Below are positions 34,571 to 43,289 of a stretch of DNA of 64,000 nt, piece by piece; position 1 is the first letter of the stretch, and each line of letters starts with the position of its first letter. The notes beneath the pieces are model-generated. The model saw nothing but the letters and a program-made list of their open reading frames with translations. It had not been told where the DNA came from and made no database searches. The stretch lies in NCBI RefSeq assembly GCF_014205165.1, contig NZ_JACHMZ010000001.1:1462001-1526000 (forward strand), written 5' to 3'. A program made the translations under genes and the position numbers. Source of the DNA: Micromonospora carbonacea (GTDB lineage Bacteria > Actinomycetota > Actinomycetes > Mycobacteriales > Micromonosporaceae).

Positions 34571-35467
34571 TCAGCGGGGCTCCGCCGCGACGGTCAGGCC
34601 CCCGGCGACGCGGACCACCCCGGTCAGGTGCTCCCCGGCGGCCACCTCCGCGCCCGGCCAGAGCACCGAGCGGGTCACCTCGCCCCGCACCGTGGCCCCC
34701 GCGCCCACCACGGCCTCCCGGCAGCGGCCGGTGACCGTCGCGGTCGGGTCGACCAGGTTGCCGCCGCCCGCCGCGTGCAGGTTGGCCGCCAGGTAGTCGG
34801 CGGGCGTGCCGGTGTCGTAGAAGGTGCCGGCGTAGGGCACGACGGTCAGCGCCCCGGCCGCCTCGGCCGGCCGCCACACCGCCCGGACCAGGTCGCCCGG
34901 CTCTGCCGTGAGGCCCCGCACCAGCCGCCACGGCAGCAGCGAGAAGCCGGTGAAGCGGTGGCCCGAGAAGGTGCCGGGGGCGGCCGGGTCGTCGGCGGGC
35001 TGGCCGAGCAGGCGTACGGTCTCGCCGTCCCAGCCGGCGAGCAGCGCGGCGACGTCCGGCCCCGGGCCAGCGGCCGGGTCGGCGAGGTACGCGTCGGCGT
35101 TGCCGACCAGCACGCCCCGGCCGGCGATCCAGTCCCGCAGGTTGCCCACCCCACCGGCCGTGCCGAGCGGGGCGCCCGGCTCGACCGAGAGGTGGGCCCG
35201 GTCGCCGACGTGCGCGACGACCTGCTCGCCGAGGTAGCAGGCGTTCACCGCCACCCGGGCCGGGCCGACGAGGCCGAGCCCGGCGAGCCGGGCCAACGCC
35301 CGGTCGAGCAACGGCACGTTGCCCACCGGGCAGAGCGCCTTCGGCAGCCGTTCGGTGAGCGGGCGCAGCCGGGTCCCCTCGCCGGCGGCGAGCACCACCG
35401 CGCAGACCTCCGGCGCGCCGGCCGGGCCCGCCGCGCCCCCGGGCCCGCCGGCCGCCGGGGTGGTCAC
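34571..35467 (-). CDS. sugar-phosphate nucleotidyltransferase (NTP transferase family)
   Basis: A 298-residue enzyme that activates a sugar phosphate with an NTP. The nucleotide loop AVVLAAGEGTRLRPLTERLPKALCPVGN is intact, with VNACYLGEQV, PLGTAGGVGNL and LVGNADAYL (metal Asp) following. The C-terminal part (VDPTATVTGRCREAVVGAGATVRGEVTRSVLWPGAEV) is a short left-handed beta-helix. It resembles mannose-1-phosphate guanylyltransferases; the exact sugar is unknown. The GTG start overlaps the NUDIX gene stop. Confidence 0.88.
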   Translation of the reverse strand: MTTPAAGGPGGAAGPAGAPEVCAVVLAAGEGTRLRPLTERLPKALCPVGNVPLLDRALARLAGLGLVGPARVAVNACYLGEQVVAHVGDRAHLSVEPGAPLGTAGGVGNLRDWIAGRGVLVGNADAYLADPAAGPGPDVAALLAGWDGETVRLLGQPADDPAAPGTFSGHRFTGFSLLPWRLVRGLTAEPGDLVRAVWRPAEAAGALTVVPYAGTFYDTGTPADYLAANLHAAGGGNLVDPTATVTGRCREAVVGAGATVRGEVTRSVLWPGAEVAAGEHLTGVVRVAGGLTVAAEPR

Positions 35468-35997
35468 GCCGCCGGCCCGCCCGGGGCCTCGCCGGCGCGC
35501 GGCCCGATGCCGTAGCGGCCGAGCAGGTTCGCCGTGGCGCGGCTCAGCCTCGGCAGGTCGTCCAGCGGATGCCAGGCGGCCTCGTAGACCTCGGCGCCGT
35601 CGACCGTCAGCTTCGTCGTCGACGCCGGCACCTCCGCCTCGAAGACGACGTCCACCCAGCCCTTCGCGTGCACCACGGCGTTCGGCACCGCCGGGCGCAG
35701 CCGGTCGGGGGAGAGCCGGACCCCGGACTCCTCGAACAGCTCGCGGGCCGCGCCGACGACCGGCTCCTCGCCGCGTTGCAGCAGACCCGCCGGCAGTGTC
35801 CAGCTGTGGCCGGGGGGCTGGCGCAGCAGCAGCAGGCGGCCGGGGCCGTCGGCCTCGGCGTCGCGGACCAGGGTGACCGCCCCGACGATGTACTTCGGTG
35901 TGGCGAGCCGGACCAGCCGGCGGCGCACCGACACGGGCAGTCGGTAGAAGACCTGGTAGGCGAAGGCCCGTCCGGTGGCTCGGGAGCGGGGGATCAT
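35464..35997 (-). CDS. NUDIX hydrolase
   Basis: Nucleoside-diphosphate-linked hydrolase of 177 residues. The Nudix box is complete: G-LLQRG-E-EPVVGAA-RE-L-F-EE-SG-V, with the metal-binding Glu pair. The N-terminal region (RAFAYQVFYRLPVSVRRRLVRLATPKYIVG) is basic and helical, and SWTLPAGLLQRG marks a substrate side. The substrate cannot be told. The gene is coupled by stop/start overlap to the sugar nucleotidyltransferase, which suggests a role near nucleotide sugars. Confidence 0.9.
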   Translation of the reverse strand: MIPRSRATGRAFAYQVFYRLPVSVRRRLVRLATPKYIVGAVTLVRDAEADGPGRLLLLRQPPGHSWTLPAGLLQRGEEPVVGAARELFEESGVRLSPDRLRPAVPNAVVHAKGWVDVVFEAEVPASTTKLTVDGAEVYEAAWHPLDDLPRLSRATANLLGRYGIGPRAGEAPGGPAA

Positions 35998-36050
35998 CGC
36001 CTAAGGCTAGTGGCCGGCGTCGGGCGGGTCGGGCACCGGGGGCGAAAGCG

Positions 36051-37847
36051 TCACTGGCGGTGGTCGACCAGGTCGATGAGCTGCCGGACCACCGCGTCCG
36101 GTTCGAGGGCCCGGTCGAAGACCGCCACCAGCAGGGTCTCCAGGTCGGGGTAGCCCAGCTCCTCCGACAGCCGCAGCAGCGGCAGGTCGTTGGCCAGCCC
36201 TCGGTCGTGCTTGCGCAGCGCCAGCCCGATCGTGGCCCGGCCGAGGCGGACCTTGTCGGCGATCGAGATGCCCGGCTCGGTGTGCTCGGCGAACCAGCGG
36301 TTGATCTGCATCTGCGCGTGCGGGGACTTGACGAAGCCGAGCCACTCCCGGCGGGGGCCGCGCGGGGCGACGTCCGCCTCGAAGCCGGACTCCGCATCGG
36401 ACTCGGTGAAGATCTCCACCACGTCGCCCTCCTCCAGCTCGGAGGAGAGCGGGGCGAGCCGGCCGTTGATCCGGGCCGCCAGGCAGCGGTCGCCCCGGTC
36501 GGGGCCCAGCTCGTAGGCTACGTCGACCGGGGTGGCCCCCGCCGGCAGCACCACCTGCCGCCCCTCGACGACGACCTGGATCTGCGCCTCGGCCAGGTCG
36601 CAGCGCAGCGACTCCAGGAACTGCGCCGGGTCGGGGGCCTCCTGCTCCCAGTCGAGCACCCGGCGCAGCCAGTCGAGCTGCTCGGCCTGCCCGGCGGCCC
36701 CGGCGGGGCGCGGGAAGCGGAAGTCGGCGGCGATGCCGTACTCGGCGGCGCGGTGCATCTCCTCGGTGCGGATCAGCACCTCGACGGTGCGGTCCTTCGG
36801 CCCGCAGACGCTCGTGTGCAGGGACCGGTAGAGGTTGTTCTTCGGGGAGGCGATGAAGTCCTTGAACCGGCCCGGCACGGGCCGCCAGAGGCCGTGCACC
36901 GCGCCGAGGGCGGCGTAACAGTCGGTCGTCGGCCCGTCCACGACGATCACGATCCGGGGCAGGTCGAACGGGACGCCGTGCCCGCCGGCGACGGTGTCCT
37001 TCCAGATCGAGTAGAGGTGCCGGGGGCGGGGGGAGACCTGGGCGTCGACGCGGCTGCGGCGCAGCGCCACCTTCGCCTTGGCGACCACGTCGTCGAGGTA
37101 TGCCGACCAGCCGGGCCGGTCGTGCACGAACCGCGCGATGCGGGCGTGCTCCTCGGGCTCCAGGTGCAGCAGCACCACGTCGTCAAGCTCGCGTTTGAGG
37201 GTCTGGATGCCGAGCCGGTCGCAGAGCGGGACCAGCACCTCCAGCGTCTTGCGGGCGATCCGCTCCCGCGACGCGGCCGAGCGCACCCCGAGGGTGCGCA
37301 TGTTGTGCAGCCGGTCGGCCAGCTTGATGATCAGGACCCGGACGTCCTTGCCGGCCGCGACGATCATCTTGCGGGTGGTCTCCGCCTCGGCGGCCTTGCC
37401 GTAGAACGCCTTGTCGAACTTGGTCACCCCGTCGACCAGGTGGGCCACCTCGCCGCCGAAGTCCTCCGCGAGGGCCTGGAGGGTGTAGCGGGTGTCCTCC
37501 ACCGTGTCGTGCAGCAGCGCGGCCACCAGCGTGGTGGCGTCCATGCCCAGCTCGGCGCAGATCTGGGCGACCGCGAGCGGGTGGGTGATGTACGGCTCGC
37601 CGCTCTTGCGGAACTGGCCGCGGTGCATGTTCTCCGCGATCGTGTACGCCCGGCGCAGCACCGACGCCTCGGTGCTCGGATGGATGCCCCGGTGCGTGCG
37701 GATCAGGTGGGTGACCGGGTCCGTCTCGCCGGTGGGCCAGCTCAGCAGCGACCGCAGCCGGCGGGCCAGGGGCAGGTCGCCCGGCTGGGTCGGGAGCGCG
37801 CCCCCCAGGGCGGCGCCGTGTCCGGCGTCGACGTCCACGAGGGACAC
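36051..37847 (-). CDS. RelA/SpoT homologue with HD, synthetase and TGS domains, no ACT
   Basis: A (p)ppGpp enzyme of 598 residues. Residues ~60-190 are the HD hydrolase (AENMHRGQFRKSGEPYITHP, LLHDTVED with HD at 113-114, KLADRLHNMRTL). Residues ~250-385 are the synthetase (RPRHLYSIWKD, DLPRIVIVVDG, GRFKDFIASPKNNLYRSLHT, VEVLIRTEEMHRAAEYGIAADF). The usual AHW ending reads ADF. Residues ~405-470 are a TGS domain. The C-terminal ACT domain of full Rel is absent. This matches the second actinobacterial Rel, RshA of Streptomyces. Key residues of both active sites appear kept. Confidence 0.9.
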   Translation of the reverse strand: MSLVDVDAGHGAALGGALPTQPGDLPLARRLRSLLSWPTGETDPVTHLIRTHRGIHPSTEASVLRRAYTIAENMHRGQFRKSGEPYITHPLAVAQICAELGMDATTLVAALLHDTVEDTRYTLQALAEDFGGEVAHLVDGVTKFDKAFYGKAAEAETTRKMIVAAGKDVRVLIIKLADRLHNMRTLGVRSAASRERIARKTLEVLVPLCDRLGIQTLKRELDDVVLLHLEPEEHARIARFVHDRPGWSAYLDDVVAKAKVALRRSRVDAQVSPRPRHLYSIWKDTVAGGHGVPFDLPRIVIVVDGPTTDCYAALGAVHGLWRPVPGRFKDFIASPKNNLYRSLHTSVCGPKDRTVEVLIRTEEMHRAAEYGIAADFRFPRPAGAAGQAEQLDWLRRVLDWEQEAPDPAQFLESLRCDLAEAQIQVVVEGRQVVLPAGATPVDVAYELGPDRGDRCLAARINGRLAPLSSELEEGDVVEIFTESDAESGFEADVAPRGPRREWLGFVKSPHAQMQINRWFAEHTEPGISIADKVRLGRATIGLALRKHDRGLANDLPLLRLSEELGYPDLETLLVAVFDRALEPDAVVRQLIDLVDHRQ

Positions 37848-37965
37848 CTCCTCACCCCGGCTCCTCGGTCGCCGGGCACGGCGACGGGAGCAGGCCCACG
37901 AAACGGGCAGTACTGCACTTCCTTAACAGCCTAAGCGAGTCGGGGTCGTCCGATCGGTCACTTGG

Positions 37966-39780
37966 TCATGGGCGTTCGGTCGAGAGTTGGTGGGATGCGG
38001 CGTTCTCGATCTTACTGAGCAGGTCACGGAAGCGGGCCGCTCCGGCGGCCGGGGACGCCCAGCCGGAGGACATCTCCACCAACCGGGTCTCGGGTCGCTC
38101 CAACCAGGACAGGATGCGCTCGGACTCCTCGGCGGAGGCCCGGGGCACCGGGCCGGGGCCGGGCGGCACCGTCTCGGCGGTCGCCCGGATCAGCTCGATC
38201 GTCGGTCGCGGGTGGACGCCCGGCGGCGAGACCCCGGCCCCGGCCAGCCGGCCGTGCCGGACGAGGGCCAGCTCCCAGCCGCCCCGGGCGGCCGGCCGGG
38301 CGGCGGCCAGCTCGGCGATCCCGGCCAGCGCGGTCAACCGTTGCATCCGGACGGTGGCCCGCAGCACCGCCGCGAGCCGGGCCCGCACTACCGCCGCCTC
38401 CTCGTACCGCTGGTCGGCCGCCAGCGCCCCGATCCGGGCCAGCAGGGCGTGCACCACGGACCCCGGGTCGGTGGCGGTGGCCGCGCGGAACGGGTCGACG
38501 GCGCGGGCCGCGTACTCCTCCGGGGTGATCCGGTGCTCGCAGGGCGCCGGGCAGCGGCCCAGCTCGGCCAGCGCGCACGCCGGGGTGACCGTGCGCAGCG
38601 ACAACCGGTGGGTGCACTGGCGCAGCGGGAGCGCGTCGTGGAAGCCGGCGGCGGCCAGCTCCGCCGCCCGTCGGGAGCCGAACGGGCCGAGGTAGGCCTC
38701 GTCGCCGTCGGCCAGCGACCGCACCACCGACAGCCGGGGGTAGGGCCCGTCGGTGAGCTTGAGCCAGACCATCCGCTCGGGGAACTTCGACCGCCGGTTG
38801 TACGGCGGCGCGTGCGCGCCGATCAGCCGCAGCTCGCGCACCTCGGCCTCCAGCGAGTGGGCGCACTCGACCGCCTCCACCCGCTCGGCGGCGGCCAGCA
38901 TCTCCGACATCCGGGCCCGCTTCTCGGCGGCCGTGAAGTAGCTGCGCACCCGGGTGGCGATGTCGCCGGAGGTGCCGACGTAGAGCGGCCGGTCGTCGGC
39001 GGCCCGGAAGATGTAGACGCCGGGTGCCTTCGGCAGCCCGTCGGCGAGGTGGCGCTTGCGCCGCTGCGTCGGGGTGACCGCGCGGGCGAACTCGATCGCC
39101 TCCCCGACGGTGTCGACCCGGTGCCCGCCGAGGCGCGCGATGAGGCCGTGCAGCACGTCGACGGTGGCCTTGGCGTCGTCGAGCGCCCGGTGCGTGGGCC
39201 GGGTGGCCGTGCGGAAGTAGGCCGACAGGGTGCCCAGCTTGCGGTTGGGCACCTCGTCGCGGCTGAGCACCCGCCGGGCCAGCGCCGCCGTGTCCAGCAC
39301 CCGGGGGTTGGGCCAGCGGTAGCCGTGCCGGGCGCAGGCGGCCTTGAGGAAACCGACGTCGTACGGCGCGTTGTGGGCGACCAGCACCGCGTCGGCGACG
39401 AACTCCAGGAAGCTCGGCAGCACCTGCTCGATCGGCGGCGCGGGGACCAGCATGGCCTGGGTGATCCCGGTCAGCACGGTGATGAACGGCGGGATCGGCA
39501 CGCCCGGGTTGACCAGGGTGGCCAGCACGCCCAGCTCCTCGCCGCCGCGCACCTTCACCGCGCCGATCTCGGTGATGCCGCCGCCGTCCGGCGCGCCGCC
39601 GGTGGTCTCCAGGTCGACCACCACGAACGTCGTCGCGTAGAGCGGCAGCGCCGGATCCACGCCGCCGCCCGCCGCCTGGCCCAGCCCGGCGAGCGCCTGC
39701 TGGACGTACTCCGCACCGCCCACCCCGGGCACGGTAGACCCCCGGTCCGACACTCGTGTCACAACAGTCCCAGGGGCCAC
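37966..39780 (-). CDS. DEDDh exonuclease fused to a UvrC-like GIY-YIG nuclease
   Basis: A 604-residue nuclease fusion. Residues ~45-215 are a DEDDh 3'-5' exonuclease like the epsilon subunit of DNA polymerase III: FVVVDLETTGG (motif I, D and E), LVAHNAPYDVGFL (motif II) and RPTHRALDDAKATVDVLH (motif III, H and D). Residues ~245-330 are the GIY-YIG domain (GVYIFRAADDRPLYVGTSGDIATRVRSYF). The rest resembles the UvrC middle region (CALAELGRCPAPCEHRI, two Cys). It corresponds, as I recall, to mycobacterial Rv2191. The GTG at 39780 overlaps a 19-base inverted repeat; a later GTG (VPGVGGAEYV, 39729) is an equally good start. Confidence 0.9.
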   Translation of the reverse strand: MAPGTVVTRVSDRGSTVPGVGGAEYVQQALAGLGQAAGGGVDPALPLYATTFVVVDLETTGGAPDGGGITEIGAVKVRGGEELGVLATLVNPGVPIPPFITVLTGITQAMLVPAPPIEQVLPSFLEFVADAVLVAHNAPYDVGFLKAACARHGYRWPNPRVLDTAALARRVLSRDEVPNRKLGTLSAYFRTATRPTHRALDDAKATVDVLHGLIARLGGHRVDTVGEAIEFARAVTPTQRRKRHLADGLPKAPGVYIFRAADDRPLYVGTSGDIATRVRSYFTAAEKRARMSEMLAAAERVEAVECAHSLEAEVRELRLIGAHAPPYNRRSKFPERMVWLKLTDGPYPRLSVVRSLADGDEAYLGPFGSRRAAELAAAGFHDALPLRQCTHRLSLRTVTPACALAELGRCPAPCEHRITPEEYAARAVDPFRAATATDPGSVVHALLARIGALAADQRYEEAAVVRARLAAVLRATVRMQRLTALAGIAELAAARPAARGGWELALVRHGRLAGAGVSPPGVHPRPTIELIRATAETVPPGPGPVPRASAEESERILSWLERPETRLVEMSSGWASPAAGAARFRDLLSKIENAASHQLSTERP

Positions 39781-39787
39781 CCCTGGG
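39769..39787. promoter_or_regulatory. inverted repeat in the divergent region of the exonuclease-UvrC and NYN genes
   Basis: CCCAGGGG-CCA-CCCCTGGG is a perfect 8-bp inverted repeat. It overlaps the first proposed start of the minus-strand gene and lies just before TAGGAT, a possible -10 box for the plus-strand gene. It may be an operator for either. Confidence 0.4.
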
Positions 39788-39851
39788 GCTAGGATGAGAG
39801 ATCAGCTCACTCACCGGGCGGTGGGCCCGGTCGCGGTGGGAGACTTGCCAC

Positions 39852-41408
39852 ATGCCCCTCACCGAGCCGCACGACGACAGCCTCCCGCAGGAGGAGTCGG
39901 TCGACGCTGCGCGCCACCCCGGTGAGGAGGCCCCGGCCGCGCGGGGGAGCGCTGCGCCCGAGCCGACGACGGCGGCCGGGTTCGGGCCGGTGGCCGAGCC
40001 GACGACGGCGGACCCGGTGGCCGAGCCGGAGCCCGGGGCAGAGTCCGAGCCCGGGGCAGAGTCCGAGCCCGAGCCAGATTCGGAGTCCGAACCGGAGCCC
40101 GAGCCGGAGCCGATGCTGCCGGAGCCCGTGCGGCAGCGGATCGTCGCGCTCACCGCCGCCGTCCTGCCGGTCCTGCCCGGCGACGAGGTGCCCGTGCCGC
40201 TGCGCCGGGTGGCCAAGTTCGCGCCCAACCGGCGGGCGCGGCTGGGCGCGCCGATGATCGCCGCCCAGCTCACCGCCGACCCGCTGTTCCGGCAACGGAT
40301 CACCGCCCGGGTGCTCGCCGACTCCGGCGACCTCGGGGCCGCCGTGGTCGCCGGCACCGCCCCGGCCGCGGCCGACCCGGTCGAGGTCGCCGCCCTGGCC
40401 TACCTCGCCCGGCCCCGGGGCTGGCGGGCGTTGATCGACGTCAGCGGCGCGGCGGTGCGCGCCGAGGCGGACCGGGCCGTCGTCGACGAGCTGGTCCGCG
40501 AGGCCGAGCAGCGCGCCACCCGGGCCGAGCACGACCGGGCCGTGGCCCGGGTCGAGGCCGACAAGCTCCGCGACGAGCTGGCCCGGGTCCGCGACGAGCT
40601 CGGCCAGCTCCGCGAGGAGAACCGGCAGCTCGCCCGCACGCTGCGCGAGGCGCAGGCCCGGGAGCGCCGGGCTGCCGAGCTGCTGGCCACCGAGCGGGGC
40701 CGGGCCACCCGCGCCGCGACCGAGGCGGACGCCGAGCTGCGCCGCGCCCGGGCCCGGCTGGCCGAGGCCGAGGCGGCGGCCGGGGTGGCCCGCGCCAGCG
40801 CCAAGGAGGCCCGCTCCGTCGACGACGCGAAGCTCTGGCTGCTGCTGGAGACGATCGGGCAGGCCGCCGTCGGGCTGCGCCGCGAGCTGGCGCTCGACCC
40901 GGTCGACCGGTTCCCCGCCGACTTCGTGGCCGACGCCTTCGCCGACCAGCCGAACGCCGCCCCGGCCGGCGCGGCCACCCGCGCCCGGGACACCGACGAC
41001 CCCGCCCGGCTCGACCAGCTGCTCGCGCTGCCGAAGGCGCACCTGGTGGTGGACGGCTACAACGTGACGAAGCGGGGCTTCGGCGAGATGTCGCTGGAGC
41101 AGCAACGCAAGCGGCTGATCACCGGGCTGGGCGGGATCGCGGCGCAGACCGGGGACGAGGTCACGGTGGTCTTCGACGGCGCCGAGCGGATGCACGGCCT
41201 GCCGCCGACGCCGCGCGGCGTCCGGGTGCTCTTCTCCCGCAAGGGGGAGACCGCCGACGAGCTGATCCGCCGGCTGGTCCGCGCCGAACCGGCCGGCCGC
41301 CCGGTCGTCGTGGTCTCCTCCGACCGCGAGGTCGCCGACGGGGTACGCCGGCACGGCGCCTACCCGCTCGGGGCCGACTCGCTGCTGCGTCGCCTCGCCC
41401 GGTCCTGA
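39852..41408 (+). CDS. NYN domain protein (YacP-like predicted RNase) with coiled coil
   Basis: A 518-residue protein. Residues 1-95 are acidic and repetitive (EPGAES twice, then EPEPDSESEPEPEPEP). Residues ~95-225 are a conserved helical region. Residues ~225-320 are a long coiled coil (ELVREAEQRATRAEHDRAVAR..., REENRQLARTLREAQ). Residues ~395-518 are a NYN/PIN-like nuclease domain: LVVDGYNVTKRG, VTVVFDGAERMHG, ETADELIRRLVRAEP, VVVVSSDREVADGVRRHGA, with the acidic residues of the active site in place. It is likely to act on RNA; substrate unknown. The ATG follows a GACTTGCCAC stretch with no strong ribosome site. Confidence 0.87.
   Translation: MPLTEPHDDSLPQEESVDAARHPGEEAPAARGSAAPEPTTAAGFGPVAEPTTADPVAEPEPGAESEPGAESEPEPDSESEPEPEPEPMLPEPVRQRIVALTAAVLPVLPGDEVPVPLRRVAKFAPNRRARLGAPMIAAQLTADPLFRQRITARVLADSGDLGAAVVAGTAPAAADPVEVAALAYLARPRGWRALIDVSGAAVRAEADRAVVDELVREAEQRATRAEHDRAVARVEADKLRDELARVRDELGQLREENRQLARTLREAQARERRAAELLATERGRATRAATEADAELRRARARLAEAEAAAGVARASAKEARSVDDAKLWLLLETIGQAAVGLRRELALDPVDRFPADFVADAFADQPNAAPAGAATRARDTDDPARLDQLLALPKAHLVVDGYNVTKRGFGEMSLEQQRKRLITGLGGIAAQTGDEVTVVFDGAERMHGLPPTPRGVRVLFSRKGETADELIRRLVRAEPAGRPVVVVSSDREVADGVRRHGAYPLGADSLLRRLARS
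40029..40064. repeat. 18-bp perfect tandem repeat
   Basis: GAGCCCGGGGCAGAGTCC occurs twice in tandem, encoding EPGAES twice in the acidic head of the NYN protein. Further diverged EPE/SE codons follow. Confidence 0.9.
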
Positions 41409-41609
41409 CCGGCGGCACCGTCCGTTGCCGGCTCGTCGTCGCCCGACCGCCGTGCGCGCGATCGGGCTCCTTGCTCGGGTCTGGGGCGGAAGCGGGCCGG
41501 TTGTCCGAATCTGTCGTACCCCGGCCGTAGTGTCGGCGTGACCGACGGTGGTCGGGCGGTGGCGACGCCGCCCCGGCCCGTCCACCGACGCATCGCTTCA
41601 GGAGGAACG

Positions 41610-41843
41610 ATGCTGATCGACTGCGACAGGTGCCGCGTGCGGGGCGCGGGTTGCGGCGGCTGCCTGGTGACCGCCCTGCTCGACGCCGACGCCCCGGGGG
41701 CCGACCTCGGCCCCGCCGAGCTGCGGGCCATCGAGGTGCTCGCCCGCGCCGGCTTCGACGTCGAGGTGCTGCCCGACGTCGACGCGGCCACGCCCCCGCC
41801 ATGGGTGCCCCGCCCCGGCCCGATCCGCCGCCGCGCCGCGTAG
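41610..41843 (+). CDS. small Cys-rich protein, function unknown
   Basis: A 77-residue protein. The first 20 residues hold four cysteines as CDRC...CGGC (MLIDCDRCRVRGAGCGGC), plus one more, a likely metal site. A helical segment follows (GPAELRAIEVLARAGFDVEVL) and then a Pro/Arg tail. The ATG has AGGAGG exactly placed upstream, so translation should be strong. It is a stand-alone gene between the NYN and M48 genes, and a palindromic repeat follows directly. I do not recognise the family. Confidence 0.78.
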   Translation: MLIDCDRCRVRGAGCGGCLVTALLDADAPGADLGPAELRAIEVLARAGFDVEVLPDVDAATPPPWVPRPGPIRRRAA

Positions 41844-41863
41844 CGCCCGCCGGGTCGAGCCCG

Positions 41864-41918
41864 CCATGTCGGCGACATGGCGGGGTCGGGGACATGGCGA
41901 TACCGCCATGTCCCCGAC
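41864..41918. repeat. palindromic intergenic repeat, copy 2
   Basis: CCATGTCGGCGACATGG (41864-41880), identical to the copy at 25783-25799, is followed by a 15-bp inverted repeat GTCGGGGACATGGCG / CGCCATGTCCCCGAC (41885-41899 and 41904-41918) with a 4-base loop. It lies between the small Cys-rich gene and the M48 protease gene. Confidence 0.8.
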
Positions 41919-42029
41919 ATGACGACGTGACCACCCCGGTCGGCCCCGCCGCCGCCGGCAATAGGATGAGCGCTCACGGCGGGAGGAGCGACGGATGGGG
42001 CGCGCACGAGGCGAGCGCGGGGTGGCCCG

Positions 42030-43289
42030 GTGACGCCGCGCGGCTGGGCGGTGCTCACCCTCGCCGGGCTCACCGTCGCGCTCCTCGTCGCCGTCGCCCT
42101 GCTCGTGCCCTGGCACCGGCCGCCCGCCCCGCGCGCCGACCAGCTCGCCGCCCTACGGGACCTCCCGGCCGAACAGGTCGCCCGGGCCCGCGCCTTCCGT
42201 GGCGCGCTGCGCCCCGGCGGCTGGGCCGCCCTCGCCGTGGGCCTGCTGGTGGCCCTGGCGGTCGGCCTGACCCCGCTGGGCGGTCGCCTGGTGGAGCTGG
42301 TGGCCCGCCCGTTCGGCGGCCACTGGGTCGCCCAGGCCGTGCTCGGCGGGCTCGCCGTGCTGCTCGTCGCCGACCTGCTCACCCTGCCGTTCGCCGCCTG
42401 GCGGCAGACGGTCCTCACCCGCTACGGGCTGAGCACCCAGGGCTGGGGCGGCTGGACGGCCGACCTGCTCAAGTCGTACGCCGTCAGCGCAGTGATCGGC
42501 GCGCTCGCCCTGCTCGGCTTCTACACCGTCGTCCGGCTCGCCCCGCGCTGGTGGTGGGCCTTCGGCGCGGCCGGCGCCGCCGGGCTGGTGGTGCTGCTGT
42601 CGTTCGTGCTGCCGGTGCTGGTGGAGCCGGTGTTCAACCGGTTCACCCCGATGGAGCAGGGCCCGCTGCGCACCGAGCTGACGGCCCTGGCGGCCCGCGA
42701 CGGGGTGCCGGTGCGCGACGTGCTCGTCGCCGACGCGTCCCGACGCACCCGCGCCGTCAACGCGTACGTCTCCGGGCTCGGGCCGACCCGCCGGGTCGTC
42801 GTCTACGACACGCTGCTGCGCGAGGCGACCCCGGCCGAGGTGACCAGCGTCGTCGCGCACGAGCTGGGGCACGCTAAGGACCGCGACGTCTGGACCGGCA
42901 CGCTCACCGGGGCGCTGGGCGCCGCGCTGGGCGTGGTCGTGCTCTACCTGCTCGGCTCCGCCGGCCCGCTGCTGCGCCTGGCCGGCGTCGACTCGATCGC
43001 CGAGCCGCGCGCGTTCCCGCTGCTGCTGGCGCTGGTCACGGTGGCGGGCCTGGTGACCGCCCCGGCCCAGGCGCTGGTGTCCCGCCGGGTCGAGGCGCGG
43101 GCCGACGCGCACGCCCTGGCCCTCACCGGCGACCCGGCCACCTTCGAGGCGATGCAGCGCCGCCTGGCCGGGGTGAACCTGGCCGACCCCGACCCGCCCC
43201 GCTGGGAATACCTCTACTCGGCGTCGCACCCGTCCACGGTCGAGCGGATGGCCGCCGCCCGCGCCTACGCCAGGGAGACCGGCAGATGA
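42030..43289 (+). CDS. M48 family membrane metalloprotease (Ste24-like)
   Basis: Membrane zinc protease of 419 residues. It has the zinc motif VVAHELGHAKD (HExxH) in the middle and the third ligand Glu in RRVEARADAHALAL. About six hydrophobic segments, a leading WAVLTLAGLTVALLVAVALLV and the FLPVLVEPVFNRFTP loop match the CAAX prenyl-protease type M48 group. Members degrade or trim membrane proteins. The GTG at 42030 follows a weak site (GAGCGCGGGGTGGCCCG). The stop overlaps the pimB start (ATGA), so the two are coupled. Confidence 0.88.
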   Translation: MTPRGWAVLTLAGLTVALLVAVALLVPWHRPPAPRADQLAALRDLPAEQVARARAFRGALRPGGWAALAVGLLVALAVGLTPLGGRLVELVARPFGGHWVAQAVLGGLAVLLVADLLTLPFAAWRQTVLTRYGLSTQGWGGWTADLLKSYAVSAVIGALALLGFYTVVRLAPRWWWAFGAAGAAGLVVLLSFVLPVLVEPVFNRFTPMEQGPLRTELTALAARDGVPVRDVLVADASRRTRAVNAYVSGLGPTRRVVVYDTLLREATPAEVTSVVAHELGHAKDRDVWTGTLTGALGAALGVVVLYLLGSAGPLLRLAGVDSIAEPRAFPLLLALVTVAGLVTAPAQALVSRRVEARADAHALALTGDPATFEAMQRRLAGVNLADPDPPRWEYLYSASHPSTVERMAAARAYARETGR

